From positions 124,001 to 188,000 of the forward strand of contig CAOPES010000002.1 of assembly GCA_948502395.1 (NCBI GenBank): a stretch of 64,000 nucleotides of DNA, written 5' to 3'. This document shows, piece by piece, positions 50,879-59,429 of this stretch. Origin of the DNA: an uncultured Clostridia bacterium. GTDB taxonomy: Bacteria > Bacillota > Clostridia > TANB77 > CAG-508. The translations under genes and the position numbers were made by a program. Position 1 is the stretch's first letter. The number at the start of each line of letters is the position of its first letter. The notes beneath the pieces were generated by a model that did not search any database, was not told where the DNA came from, and was given only the letters and a program-made list of their open reading frames with translations.

Positions 50879-50883
50879 TTATA

Positions 50884-50959
50884 TGGTGGCTTCACCTGGA
50901 ATCGAACCAGGGACACAGGGATTTTCAGTCCCTTGCTCTACCAACTGAGCTATAAAGCC
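50884..50959 (-). tRNA. tRNA-Phe (anticodon GAA)
   Basis: Acceptor GGCTTTA pairs with TGAAGCC; anticodon loop CTGAAAA within GGGA/TCCC; CCA encoded. Confidence 0.95.
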
Positions 50960-50967
50960 AAAAAAAA

Positions 50968-51044
50968 TGGCGACCTGGAACGGGCTCGAACCGTCGACCT
51001 CTAGCGTGACAGGCTAGCGTTCTAACCAACTGAACTACCAGGCC
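50968..51044 (-). tRNA. tRNA-Asp (anticodon GTC)
   Basis: Anticodon stem CTAGC/GCTAG with loop CTGTCAC; acceptor GGCCTGG with CCAGGTC; CCA encoded. Confidence 0.95.
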
Positions 51045-51052
51045 GTAAAAGA

Positions 51053-51128
51053 TGGTGGTCGCTATAGGGCTCGAACCTATGACCCCCTGCTTGTAAGGCA
51101 GATGCTCTCCCAGCTGAGCTAAGCGACC
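51053..51128 (-). tRNA. tRNA-Val (anticodon TAC)
   Basis: Anticodon stem CTGC/GCAG with loop CTTACAA; acceptor GGTCGCT with AGCGACC; CCA encoded. First of the Val-Asp-Phe cluster. Confidence 0.95.
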
Positions 51129-51150
51129 GTATGTCCTTTCGACGAGATTA

Positions 51151-51179
51151 ATTATACTAATTTTTCTTCCAGTTGTCAA
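51151..51179 (-). promoter_or_regulatory. Promoter of the tRNA cluster
   Basis: Consensus TTGACA (51174-51179), 17 bp, TATAAT (51151-51156) on the minus strand, 23 bp before tRNA-Val. Confidence 0.9.
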
Positions 51180-51277
51180 TACATTTTTCAAAAAAATTTC
51201 AACTTTTTTCTTCAATTTGCATTTTTTACTTAAAAATAGCACATTACAGCACTTATTGTTTTTCAAATTATTAAAAA

Positions 51278-52007
51278 TCACATATCTTTTTTTATAGTAT
51301 TAAGGACATCAGAAGTTGTATTAGTCTTATCAAATTTACTAACAACTAAAATAATAGCTCCCACAACTAATACAATAGCTGCATACAACATCACACCAAC
51401 TCGCCAATCTCCGATTAACCACATTATCCCCAGCCAAAGTAGAAGAAATAACAGAAGGAAAACGAGCAAAAGTCGAAATCAAAATAAACCTACTTGGCTT
51501 AATTGGTAGCAATCCAGCCACATACACTAACAAATCCTTCGGTGTACCAGGAAGCAAAAATAATATCAACATTATGAACTCAATTTTCTTCGGATTTTGA
51601 AACAACTTACTATTTTCAATTTTAGAAACTTTCTTCTCATCGCAAAACTCATAAACAAATTTCTTTCCAAACTTCCTTACCAACAAATATATAGAAATAG
51701 ATACAATTGCAGCAGATGCCATAATAAACACAGTTCCCCACACACTGCCATAGCACATTCCAGCCAATATTTCTATCGGTTCACCTGGCACTATTATTAA
51801 AAATATCTGAGCCAATTGAAGGCCAAAAAGCGTTAGCACTCCAAGCACGCCTGAATTGTCTATTTTTTCCTTGAAAGCAATTTTACCTTCCACTGTTGAC
51901 AAATTTTTCATCACTGGAAATAAATATATTGTTATTCCTACAATTAATGCTATAACTGCTATCGCTATTATTATTTTAAATAATTTTACTTTATTTTTTC
52001 TACTCAT
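51278..52007 (-). CDS. TVP38/DedA-like membrane protein, +1 frameshift at CGG
   Basis: SNARE-associated (VTT) domain protein with about six membrane helices; relatives are lipid scramblase-like or transporters. After 198 codons (ending LAGDNVVN) the zero frame reads CGG (51411-51413). Skipping its C gives GGA GAT TGG CGA, i.e. GDWRVGVMLYAAIVLVVGAI, the last helix of the family, ending in TGA at 51278; total 242 residues. Without it the protein loses that helix and gains a Cys-rich tail (SYCISCGSYYFSC). PGEPIEILAGMCYG and LPGTPKDLLVYVAGL are conserved motifs. AGAAGGTA precedes the ATG. Confidence 0.82.
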
Positions 52008-52044
52008 AATACTACCTTCTTTTAAAATTCTTGTTCAGCAGGTC

Positions 52045-52127
52045 TGTCCCTTCTGGCAATTTATTGTCAAAAAGGACCGTCCCCAGTGGCAATTTATTGC
52101 CAAAAAGGTCCGTCCCCGTTGGCAATT
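52045..52127. repeat. REP-like repeat, family C
   Basis: GGCAATTTATTGTCAAAAAGG, GGCAATTTATTGCC and GGACCGTCCCC arms reaching the HK stop codon. Confidence 0.85.
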
Positions 52128-52128
52128 T

Positions 52129-53340
52129 TTAAAAATACTTGATTGTAAATATTGTTCCTTTTCCTTCTTCTGATTCTGCTTCTACGTAACCGCCATTGCT
52201 TTCTATTATTGATTTTGCCAGTGCTAGTCCAATTCCTACACTTTCACTTGAAGATTTTTCGCCTTTGTAAAATCTTTCAAAAATATGTGGTAAATCTTTT
52301 TCAGAAATTCCTACACCATAATCTTTAATTTTTATTTCTGTATATATTTTGTTTTGCTCGCAAGTTATGTCTATTTTTGAAGCTACTTTTGAATGTTCTA
52401 TTGCATTTTTCAAAATGTTTGTTACTGCTTCTACTTGCCATTTTAGGTCACAAGATATTTTGCTTTCTACTTGTCCTATGACATTTATTTTTATGTCTTT
52501 TAAGTCACACAATGTTGAGACATTTTTAATGCTTTCATTAATAATATCTTCAAGCTGTTCTTCTTTATTCATAAATTTGACACTGTTTGCGTCTAATTTT
52601 GATAATTTTAATAGTGAATTCACTAAAAAGTTTATATTTATAATTTCTCTTTTTATGTCTTTTATAAATTCATTTCTAGTTTCTTTGTTCATTTCAGGGT
52701 TGTCCAAAATATTATCAAGCATAATTGATATTGATGTTAGTGGTGTTTTTAGTTGATGTGATATGTCTGATAGTGAATTTTTCAGATTGATTTTATCTTG
52801 TTTTGAATTTTCTGCTATTTCTTTTAACATAATTGTTGTTTTATATACTTCATTTTTCAAAATAGACAATTCGTCTTCTGTGTTGTCTTCTATGTCTAGC
52901 TTGTATTTTCCACTATTTATCTCTTCCATATATCTTGTTATTTCTTCTAGTTTTTTATCTTTTGAATGATTATATACTAAAAACACTAAAATCATTGTAA
53001 TTGCAAGCGCTACAAGAATAGCCAAATCTAATATTAAATATGTTAAAAAATATTTTTCATTTTCAAAAATTATAGATTCTTCTTCAGCATCTATACCAAA
53101 CTCTCTTAAAATCGATGTATCTACTTCTTCTTTGTTATTTAGTATATCCATAATTTCATTTTGAGTGATGTCTGGGTATTTTTCATTTATTTTTGTAATT
53201 ATACTTAATATTTTTTCATTTAAATTGCTTGTATATGTTTTATATTGTTTGTATTGAACTATTCCAAATATACATATAACAATTGCAATTATATAAAAAC
53301 TTATTATTATTGTTTTTTTCAATTCCACTTTATTCTTCAT
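52129..53340 (-). CDS. Sensor histidine kinase
   Basis: 403 residues. Two membrane helices (about 9-29 and 100-123) frame an extracytoplasmic loop of about 70 residues; then HAMP-like region, dimerisation box SDISHQLKTPLTSI (phospho-His195), and an ATPase domain with N box NILKNAIEHSKVAS, G1 DYGVGISEKDLP and G2 GIGLALAKSIIESNGG. I chose ATG 53340 (MKNKVELKK, GGAAGGAA upstream); the open frame extends 26 codons further. The gene follows the regulator and the ABC transporter, all on the minus strand. Confidence 0.9.
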   Translation of the reverse strand: MKNKVELKKTIIISFYIIAIVICIFGIVQYKQYKTYTSNLNEKILSIITKINEKYPDITQNEIMDILNNKEEVDTSILREFGIDAEEESIIFENEKYFLTYLILDLAILVALAITMILVFLVYNHSKDKKLEEITRYMEEINSGKYKLDIEDNTEDELSILKNEVYKTTIMLKEIAENSKQDKINLKNSLSDISHQLKTPLTSISIMLDNILDNPEMNKETRNEFIKDIKREIININFLVNSLLKLSKLDANSVKFMNKEEQLEDIINESIKNVSTLCDLKDIKINVIGQVESKISCDLKWQVEAVTNILKNAIEHSKVASKIDITCEQNKIYTEIKIKDYGVGISEKDLPHIFERFYKGEKSSSESVGIGLALAKSIIESNGGYVEAESEEGKGTIFTIKYF

Positions 53341-53420
53341 TTTGATTTTGTTCCTTCCGTCGTATCTTGTTGCTATCAGGTTTCTTTGTTTTTTCCTGCA
53401 ATACTGTAATGACTGCAATA

Positions 53421-54089
53421 TTATTCTTCTTTATCAACCCTATATCCTATACCTTTAACTGTGGTTATTATGCCATTTCCCACTTTTTCTCTTATTCTTT
53501 TTAGATATACAGTTACAGTGTTGTCATTTACATCATTCCCTGTCCATTCCCATATCTTCTCTATTATATCATTCCTTGCAACTACTTTATTCAAATTTGT
53601 AAATAATAAATGTAATATTTTTAACTCTAAACTTGTTAAAATTATTTCTTTATTGCTTTTATATACCACCATTTTATCCAAGTCAAATTCAATATCTTTC
53701 ACTTTTACAATTAAATTTTTTCTTTCTTTTATAATAATCTTATTTATCCTTGCAATCAACTCTCTTGTAGAAAAAGGCTTTGTGATATAATCATCTGCCC
53801 CTAACTCTAACCCTTTTACTATATCATCTTCTTCATCTTTCGCCGTTAAAAAAATTGTTGGTATATTTTTATCTTTCAAATCTTCTTCATATAATGTAAA
53901 TCCATCTCCGTCTGGAAGTGCAATATCCAATATTACTAATTTTGTTTTTGCATTTTCACTTTCATTCTTTAAAAAAGCCCTTGTTTCTTTTACATTAGCT
54001 TTGTGTATTGGTTCATATCCATTTTGTTTCAATGTGTATAGCAAACCTTTTGCCACCATCTCATTATCTTCCACTAGTAAAATCTGCAT
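53421..54089 (-). CDS. OmpR-family response regulator
   Basis: 222 residues. Receiver domain with acidic pocket ED (7-8), phospho-acceptor LVILDIALPDGDG (Asp55) and K in YITKPFS; C-terminal winged helix with LTSLELKILHLL and TVTVYLKRIREKVGNGIITT. Partner of the kinase encoded downstream. Probably activates the ABC transporter operon 3 kb upstream through the direct repeat at 57543-57559. Confidence 0.93.
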   Translation of the reverse strand: MQILLVEDNEMVAKGLLYTLKQNGYEPIHKANVKETRAFLKNESENAKTKLVILDIALPDGDGFTLYEEDLKDKNIPTIFLTAKDEEDDIVKGLELGADDYITKPFSTRELIARINKIIIKERKNLIVKVKDIEFDLDKMVVYKSNKEIILTSLELKILHLLFTNLNKVVARNDIIEKIWEWTGNDVNDNTVTVYLKRIREKVGNGIITTVKGIGYRVDKEE

Positions 54090-54132
54090 AAACTCTCACT
54101 CCCGTTTATTATTATACTTCTTATTTTCAAAA

Positions 54133-54238
54133 TTGCCAATAGGGACGGACCTTTTTGCCACTGGGGACGGACCTTTTTGGCAATAAATTGCCAAAAAGGT
54201 CCGTCCCCAGTGGCAAAAAAGTCTGTCTCCAATGGCAT
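54133..54238. repeat. REP-like repeat, family C
   Basis: Two or three nested units (GGGACGGACCTTTTTGCC, GGCAATAAATTGCC, AAGGTCCGTCCCC) in the gap between regulator and permease. Confidence 0.85.
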
Positions 54239-54241
54239 GCT

Positions 54242-56815
54242 TTAAATGTTTTCTTTTCTTATTGTTTCAATTGTATTTTGCTTGTTTATTTTATTAATTG
54301 AATACTTCATTATAATAAATACTAAAACAAACACACCTATAATCGAAATCAATATTGGTTCATATGGAATTTTTATTCCACTGTCTAATTTTATTGAGAA
54401 TGCCTTATATAATGCAAATGTAGCCAACAAGCCTGATGCAATTCCATATATTAAAGATTTTGTTCCGTAAAATAATGTTTCTAAACGTATCATTCTATTA
54501 AATTCTTTTTTGGTCATTCCTATACTTTTTAGCATTGCAAATTCTTTTTGTCTTAATTCCATATTAGATGTAATTGTATTGAAAATGTTTGTTATTCCTA
54601 TTAGTGTGATTACTGTTATAAATCCATATAAGAATATGCTTACTATAAGAATCATAGATTTTTCTGCTTTTTCTGATTCTTGTATGTCTGTACGCTCAAT
54701 GCCTGAATGGATTTTTTCTACTTCGTCCATTATTTTTGATGTGTCTTCTGTGTTTATAAGTACTGCATTAAGTTCAAATTCTATATCTTTAAATTCGTCT
54801 ACATTAAAAACCATATATCCACCGTCATACCATATTGTTTCTTTTCCATATGGTGGCGTTTCTGTTACAGCTCCAACTTTTACATTTATTTCTTTATCTT
54901 CGTATTTCCCTGTAATTGTGTCTCCTGCTTTGTATTTATATCTTCTTATTTGTTTTATTGAGCTTTTGTCGCTTTCACGATATTCAACTAAATCGCACAA
55001 AATTCCGTCTTTTTTTACTTTATTATAATCTAATCCCGCTTTTTTACAATACTTTTGGAATGTATTATCATCAAGTCCAACTAACCATAAGTTTGCAACT
55101 TCTGGCCCATTTGTAAATATTTCTTCATTTTTTTCTTTACTGTAATAGTAATCTACATTATAAATAAAACCGTCTTCTTCGTTGACTTTACTTTTGTCAC
55201 TTATTCTTATGCTGTTTGGATTTCTATAATTTATGAAATATTCATCTATTCCTTCTATTGCCAAAATGCTGTTTTTGTTTTGTTCCAATATTCCTTCACT
55301 ATTGTATAAAATTAAGTTATAGTTATAATCTTTGTAATACACTCCTGTTAGGCCAAATGCGTATGTTAATAAGCTGTTCATTGATATAAAAATACATACA
55401 CTTACTGCTATTGATATGACTGTTGTTCTGTATTTCTTTTTGCTTCTTTTTAGGTTCTTGTACGCTAAGACTCCACCTGTTTTAAATATTTTTTGTATTA
55501 TTTTTGGCACTTTTAATTTTTTATTTTTTATTTTGATATCATTTGAATTTCTTAGGTTTTCTATTGGTGATACTTTACTTGCTTTTTTGGCTGATGTTAT
55601 GCTTGATAGATATATTGTTACAATTCCTAATATTGCGGATAATACTATTGGTAATATTGATATTTCTAGTACCATTGATCCTGTACTTGCAAATAGATAT
55701 TCACCTATTACTGCATTAACTATTTTAACTAGTACAAAACATGCAAATATCCCTGATAATATTCCTAACGGAATTCCTACTGTTCCTAATATCAAACCTT
55801 CAAATATAACATTTTTTCTTATTTGTTTTTTAGTTGCTCCAATACTTGCTAACATTCCATACATTTTTATTTTTTCTGCTGTTGCTATTGCAAATGAATT
55901 TCTTATACAAAATACACTTGTAAATACTATAATAACTACAACTACTGTTACAACTGTATATATCATTGATATTGTTGAATTACTAAATTTAAAAACTTCC
56001 CATTTTAAAAGTTCTTCATTTATTTCGAATTCTTCATATTTAGTTTCTCCCTTTGCTTGTGCCAAATCACCAATCTCTGATACACCTAATATTTCTGATA
56101 TTGATTTTTCATATTGTTTTGGATCATTTAAAGCTATGTATGCAATTTTATTTCCTTCATTCTTATTTGTTGTAATAGCTGTGTAACCTGGGTCACTATA
56201 TCCTTCCTGAATTGAAGATGGTCTTTCCATTATTCCAACAATAGTATACTCGCTTGTTTCCGCTTCTGATATTTTCTCTTCGTTTTCTATATATGGATTA
56301 TGACTATATAGCTTTTCTCCATCCAAAGTAGTCCTTTTTCCTAAATCCAATTTTATCTTGTCGCCTATTTTATAAGGCTCACCGTCCCTTTTATTGGTCA
56401 TATTAGATGCAATTATGATTTCATTACTATCTTTTGGAAACTTTCCTTCTATTAAATTAAATTTTAAATATTCAAATGTAGTTCTATTCATTGATAAAAG
56501 CTTTAAATATGGCTTACTATCAATTTTCATATCATGCAATTTACCATATCCATTTTCATAAATTGTATAAATACTCTTTACATCTCTGTTATTTTGCAAA
56601 GTCTTCAAGTTATCATTTGTAATATTAGACAATTTCAAATGATAATATCCAGTTCTACTAACTGTCTCTTGCACTAACGTTGCTTGCAAGCTAACTGCCA
56701 TTGTTGCAACTGCACATATTAAAGCAACTGACAATATAATTCCTATTATTGTACTTACTGTTCTCTTTTTATTGAATTTCAAATTCTTAATAGATACTTT
56801 ATTTAGAATTTTCAT
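54242..56815 (-). CDS. FtsX-type ABC permease (antimicrobial-peptide-type transporter)
   Basis: 857 residues with 10 predicted helices: an N-terminal helix, a first extracellular domain, FtsX helices (about 280-400), then a second pair of FtsX units (about 460-480 and 720-850), with repeated MLASIGATKKQIRKN and MLKSIGMTKKEFNRM coupling segments. This is the two-FtsX layout of Bce/Yxd-like or macrolide exporters. Works with the ATPase 13 bp upstream in the operon. Confidence 0.88.
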   Translation of the reverse strand: MKILNKVSIKNLKFNKKRTVSTIIGIILSVALICAVATMAVSLQATLVQETVSRTGYYHLKLSNITNDNLKTLQNNRDVKSIYTIYENGYGKLHDMKIDSKPYLKLLSMNRTTFEYLKFNLIEGKFPKDSNEIIIASNMTNKRDGEPYKIGDKIKLDLGKRTTLDGEKLYSHNPYIENEEKISEAETSEYTIVGIMERPSSIQEGYSDPGYTAITTNKNEGNKIAYIALNDPKQYEKSISEILGVSEIGDLAQAKGETKYEEFEINEELLKWEVFKFSNSTISMIYTVVTVVVVIIVFTSVFCIRNSFAIATAEKIKMYGMLASIGATKKQIRKNVIFEGLILGTVGIPLGILSGIFACFVLVKIVNAVIGEYLFASTGSMVLEISILPIVLSAILGIVTIYLSSITSAKKASKVSPIENLRNSNDIKIKNKKLKVPKIIQKIFKTGGVLAYKNLKRSKKKYRTTVISIAVSVCIFISMNSLLTYAFGLTGVYYKDYNYNLILYNSEGILEQNKNSILAIEGIDEYFINYRNPNSIRISDKSKVNEEDGFIYNVDYYYSKEKNEEIFTNGPEVANLWLVGLDDNTFQKYCKKAGLDYNKVKKDGILCDLVEYRESDKSSIKQIRRYKYKAGDTITGKYEDKEINVKVGAVTETPPYGKETIWYDGGYMVFNVDEFKDIEFELNAVLINTEDTSKIMDEVEKIHSGIERTDIQESEKAEKSMILIVSIFLYGFITVITLIGITNIFNTITSNMELRQKEFAMLKSIGMTKKEFNRMIRLETLFYGTKSLIYGIASGLLATFALYKAFSIKLDSGIKIPYEPILISIIGVFVLVFIIMKYSINKINKQNTIETIRKENI

Positions 56816-56827
56816 TTTGCACCTCCT

Positions 56828-57491
56828 TTAAACTATTTTCCCGTCTTCAATTTTGATAATTCTATCCGCAATTTTTGCAATTTCCATATTGTGTGTAATC
56901 ATTATAATAGTTTGTTTATAATCTCTATTTGACTTTTTTAACAATTCCACAATCTCGCTACTTGCTTTACTATCCAAATTTCCCGTTGGCTCATCCGCCA
57001 ATATTATTGCCGGATTAGTTATCATCGCCCTTCCTATTGACGTCCTTTGTTGTTGCCCTCCTGATAATTCATTTGGTAAATGATTTTTTCTTTGCTCTAA
57101 TCCTAACAGTTTTAACATCTCACTTAACTTTTGTTTATTAACTGGTCTATTATCCAAATCTAATGGCAAAGTTATATTCTCTTCAACATTTAAAATAGGT
57201 ATCAAATTATAAAATTGATAAATCAAACCAACTTGCCTTCTTCTAAAAATCGCAAGCTCATCATCATTAAACTTATGAATATCCTTTCCATCAATAAAAA
57301 CCTTTCCACTTGTAGGCCTATCAACACCACCAATTAAATGCAATAATGTTGACTTCCCACTACCAGAAGCACCGCACAATCGCAACAAACTCCCCTTTCT
57401 CCACTTTAAAAGAAACATTATCCAAAGCCGTAACCTTTGTTGTCCCTTTCCCATAAACCTTACTTAAATTCTCAACTTTCAATATTTCCAT
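56828..57491 (-). CDS. ABC transporter ATPase, +1 frameshift at CGG inside the P-loop
   Basis: Partner of the permease. From ATG 57491 (ribosome site AAGGAGA) the frame reads 39 codons, MEILKVENLSKVYGKG... to FVAIV, then CGG (57372-57374) and a TAG three codons later. Skipping the C gives GGT GCT TCT GGT AGT GGG AAG, i.e. GASGSGKST, the Walker A motif, and the rest follows: signature LSGGQQQRTSIGRAM, Walker B ILADEPTGNLD, H-loop ITHN; total 220 residues. The skipped-C glycine is the first glycine of Walker A; the other ABC ATPase in this window has LGQSGCGKTT there. A start further inside would lack the Walker A strand. Confidence 0.88.
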
Positions 57492-57521
57492 TATTTAGTC
57501 TCCTTCCTTTTCTCTTTCATA

Positions 57522-57550
57522 ATTATACTTTAACACATCAATAGTGACAA
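57522..57550 (-). promoter_or_regulatory. Promoter of the ABC/two-component operon
   Basis: TTGTCA (57545-57550), 17 bp, TATAAT (57522-57527) on the minus strand, 30 bp before the ATG at 57491. Confidence 0.65.
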
Positions 57551-57559
57551 CTAAGTGAC
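57543..57559. promoter_or_regulatory. Direct repeat, likely response-regulator site
   Basis: AGTGAC at 57543-57548 and again at 57554-57559 (plus strand), 11 bp apart, overlapping the -35 box. An 11-bp direct repeat is the usual target of OmpR/PhoB-type regulators, one of which is encoded in this operon. Confidence 0.55.
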
Positions 57560-57570
57560 TATTTTAAAAA

Positions 57571-57653
57571 TTGCCATTGGGGACGGACCTTTTTGGCAAT
57601 TTATTGCCATTTATCTCCGTCCCTGTTGGCAATTTTTTGCCAAAGGGGACACT
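57571..57653. repeat. REP-like repeat, family C
   Basis: GCCATTGGGGACGGACC, TTGGCAATTTATTGCC and GGCAATTTTTTGCCAA arms between the divergent ABC operon and deacetylase gene. Confidence 0.85.
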
Positions 57654-57706
57654 CCTTGATTCATAAAATTAATTTTTTTTAATATATTTTTATAAAGGTG
57701 ATTATT

Positions 57707-58507
57707 TTGAAAATTTTTTTATTAACTAAAAAAACAATATTTATTACCACTTTTATAGCAATTGCAACTATTATAATATTACTTTTAATTTTCACATTCA
57801 ATACTCCTACTAATTTTGCAGTTGAACTAACTCACAATTGTGTCGTATCAGATGTTTTTATAGATGAAGTTTCTAGCCTTACTAAAAGACCTGAAAAAAT
57901 AGCATATTTGACTTTTGATGATGGACCAAATACTTCTGTTACTCCTAAAATTTTGGATATTTTAAAAGATGAAAAAGTAAAAGCCACTTTTTTTGTAATT
58001 GGAAAGTCTGTTGATGCTCACCCAGAGATTGTAAAACGTGCTTATGATGAAGGTCATTATATTGCTAATCACGGCTATTCTCATAATAATTCTAAATTAT
58101 ATAAAAATCTTGATAGCTTTAAAAATGAGATTGAAAAAACCGATTTAGCTATTGGAAAAGCTATTGGAAAGTCTGATTATTGTTCTCATGTTTTTAGATT
58201 TCCTAATGGCTTTATGTCTCCTAATCATAAGTCAAAAAAGAAAGAAGCTGCTAAACTTCTTTCTGAAATGAATTATACTTATATTGATTGGAATTGTTTA
58301 AATAATGATTCTATCAAAAAATATAGTTCTAATCAATTATTAAATAATCTTAAAAAGTCTTGCAAAAATAAGAATACCTTAGTCGTTTTAATGCATGATA
58401 CCAAAGATGTTAGCAATAGCTCTCTTGCTTTAAAGGATTCTATTTCTTATTTAAGGTCACAGGGCTATGAATTTAGAAATTTTTACTCTTTTTTTGAAGA
58501 AAAATAA
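57707..58507 (+). CDS. Polysaccharide deacetylase (CE4)
   Basis: About 266 residues. N-terminal anchor or signal helix (FITTFIATIATIIILLL-like), then a NodB domain: LTFDDGPNTSV, NHGYSH, FRFPNGF and VLMHDTKD. It shares the overall design with the enzyme at 22977-23904, but here the frame is uninterrupted. Likely start is TTG 57707, 8 bp after AAAGGTGAT; GTG 57698 overlaps that site. A CHNCVVSD-like cysteine segment follows the helix. Confidence 0.88.
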   Translation: MKIFLLTKKTIFITTFIAIATIIILLLIFTFNTPTNFAVELTHNCVVSDVFIDEVSSLTKRPEKIAYLTFDDGPNTSVTPKILDILKDEKVKATFFVIGKSVDAHPEIVKRAYDEGHYIANHGYSHNNSKLYKNLDSFKNEIEKTDLAIGKAIGKSDYCSHVFRFPNGFMSPNHKSKKKEAAKLLSEMNYTYIDWNCLNNDSIKKYSSNQLLNNLKKSCKNKNTLVVLMHDTKDVSNSSLALKDSISYLRSQGYEFRNFYSFFEEK

Positions 58508-58511
58508 TCCG

Positions 58512-58548
58512 TATGGGTGTTTTTAAGGTCTGTCCCCAAAAACACCCT
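58512..58548. repeat. Single family A unit
   Basis: GGGTGTTTTTAAGGTCTGTCCCC followed by AAAAACACCC; half of the two-unit element at 5649. It separates the converging deacetylase and antitoxin genes. Confidence 0.8.
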
Positions 58549-58550
58549 TT

Positions 58551-58784
58551 TTAATCGTCTATTATTTCTGGACCTGCTATATTGATTTTTCTACTAGTTT
58601 TATTTTTGGGTTTGCTAGCTGTGTTTACTCCACCAGAGATTTTTTCGTATGTTTCTAAGTTCATAATAACCATTGAACCATAGCCGTTTTGCGTTAAATA
58701 TACATTTTCTGCTTGGTCTACTACTAAGTCTTGTATTTTTGCAAAATTCTCTTTTAGGTCTGATGTTGGCATAATGTGTAACAT
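58551..58784 (-). CDS. Phd/YefM-family antitoxin (orphan)
   Basis: 77 residues. MPTSDLKENFAKIQDLVVDQ and VYLTQNGYGSMVIMNLETYE match the Phd/YefM N-terminal DNA-binding fold. The C-terminal toxin-binding tail is short. No RelE/Doc-type toxin gene lies on either side, so it is either orphan or serves a distant toxin. AAAGGAGGAG precedes the ATG. Confidence 0.82.
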   Translation of the reverse strand: MLHIMPTSDLKENFAKIQDLVVDQAENVYLTQNGYGSMVIMNLETYEKISGGVNTASKPKNKTSRKINIAGPEIIDD

Positions 58785-58939
58785 ATAACTCCTCCTTTTT
58801 TATCTGTTCTTTTTTTATTATTTCCTAAGGTTTGCTTCTTTATTACATTTTTTAGAAATTAATTTTGGTTTATAATATTTTTTGCGTTTTCGGAAATACT
58901 ATTATTGTTAAATTTATATTATTAATTGGAGTGTGTTTT

Positions 58940-59374
58940 ATGGAAAATCAAAATTTGAATATTTTAGATGAAGTTAATAAGGGTGCTACTATGGGAATGG
59001 ATGCAATTTCTTTTGTTTCTGAAAAGGTTAAAGATGATGATTTCAGAAAGGTTTTAGATGTGGAGTATAACAAATATAAAGAGATTTCTAATAAAGTTAA
59101 TAATTTGTATTCTGATTATTCTAGTGCTGAACCTCATGAGACTAATGCTATGAATAAGATGATGACTTGGTATGGTATTCAGATGAAGACTATGTCTGAT
59201 GATACTACTTCTAAGTTGTCTGAACTTTTAATGCAAGGTACTAATATGGGTATTATTGAGGGTAGACGTTTGATTAATCAAAATCCTGATGCTGATAGAC
59301 CTGTTATGAATATTTTGGATAGTTTTGTTTCTATGCAAGAAGATAGTGTTGAAACTTTAAAAAGATATTTGTAA
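58940..59374 (+). CDS. Helical (ferritin/DUF2383-like) protein of unknown function
   Basis: 144 residues from ATG 58940 (GGAGTG upstream). Four predicted helices (INKGATMGMDAISFV-like, DFRKVLDVEYNKYKEISNKV, HETNAMNKMMTWYGIQMKT, QDSVETLKRYL) recall small four-helix bundles found in spore-formers. No metal-ligand pattern is obvious. The frame is open upstream but lacks a ribosome site there. Confidence 0.65.
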   Translation: MENQNLNILDEVNKGATMGMDAISFVSEKVKDDDFRKVLDVEYNKYKEISNKVNNLYSDYSSAEPHETNAMNKMMTWYGIQMKTMSDDTTSKLSELLMQGTNMGIIEGRRLINQNPDADRPVMNILDSFVSMQEDSVETLKRYL

Positions 59375-59379
59375 AATAT

Positions 59380-59422
59380 TAAATCCATAGGACAATTGTA
59401 TTTTTTGTCCTATGGATTTTTT
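59380..59422. terminator. Terminator between convergent genes
   Basis: AAATCCATAGGACA...TGTCCTATGGATTTTTTG hairpin between the 144-aa gene and rdgB. Confidence 0.85.
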
Positions 59423-59429
59423 GTTTTTG

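Noticed and set aside
14571..57491. Simple sequencing error as the explanation for the six frameshifts
   Set aside because: Not excluded, but not preferred. Errors should fall in all codon phases and in noncoding DNA alike. All six fall with CGG in the zero frame, and the surrounding bases differ (A, T or G before the C).
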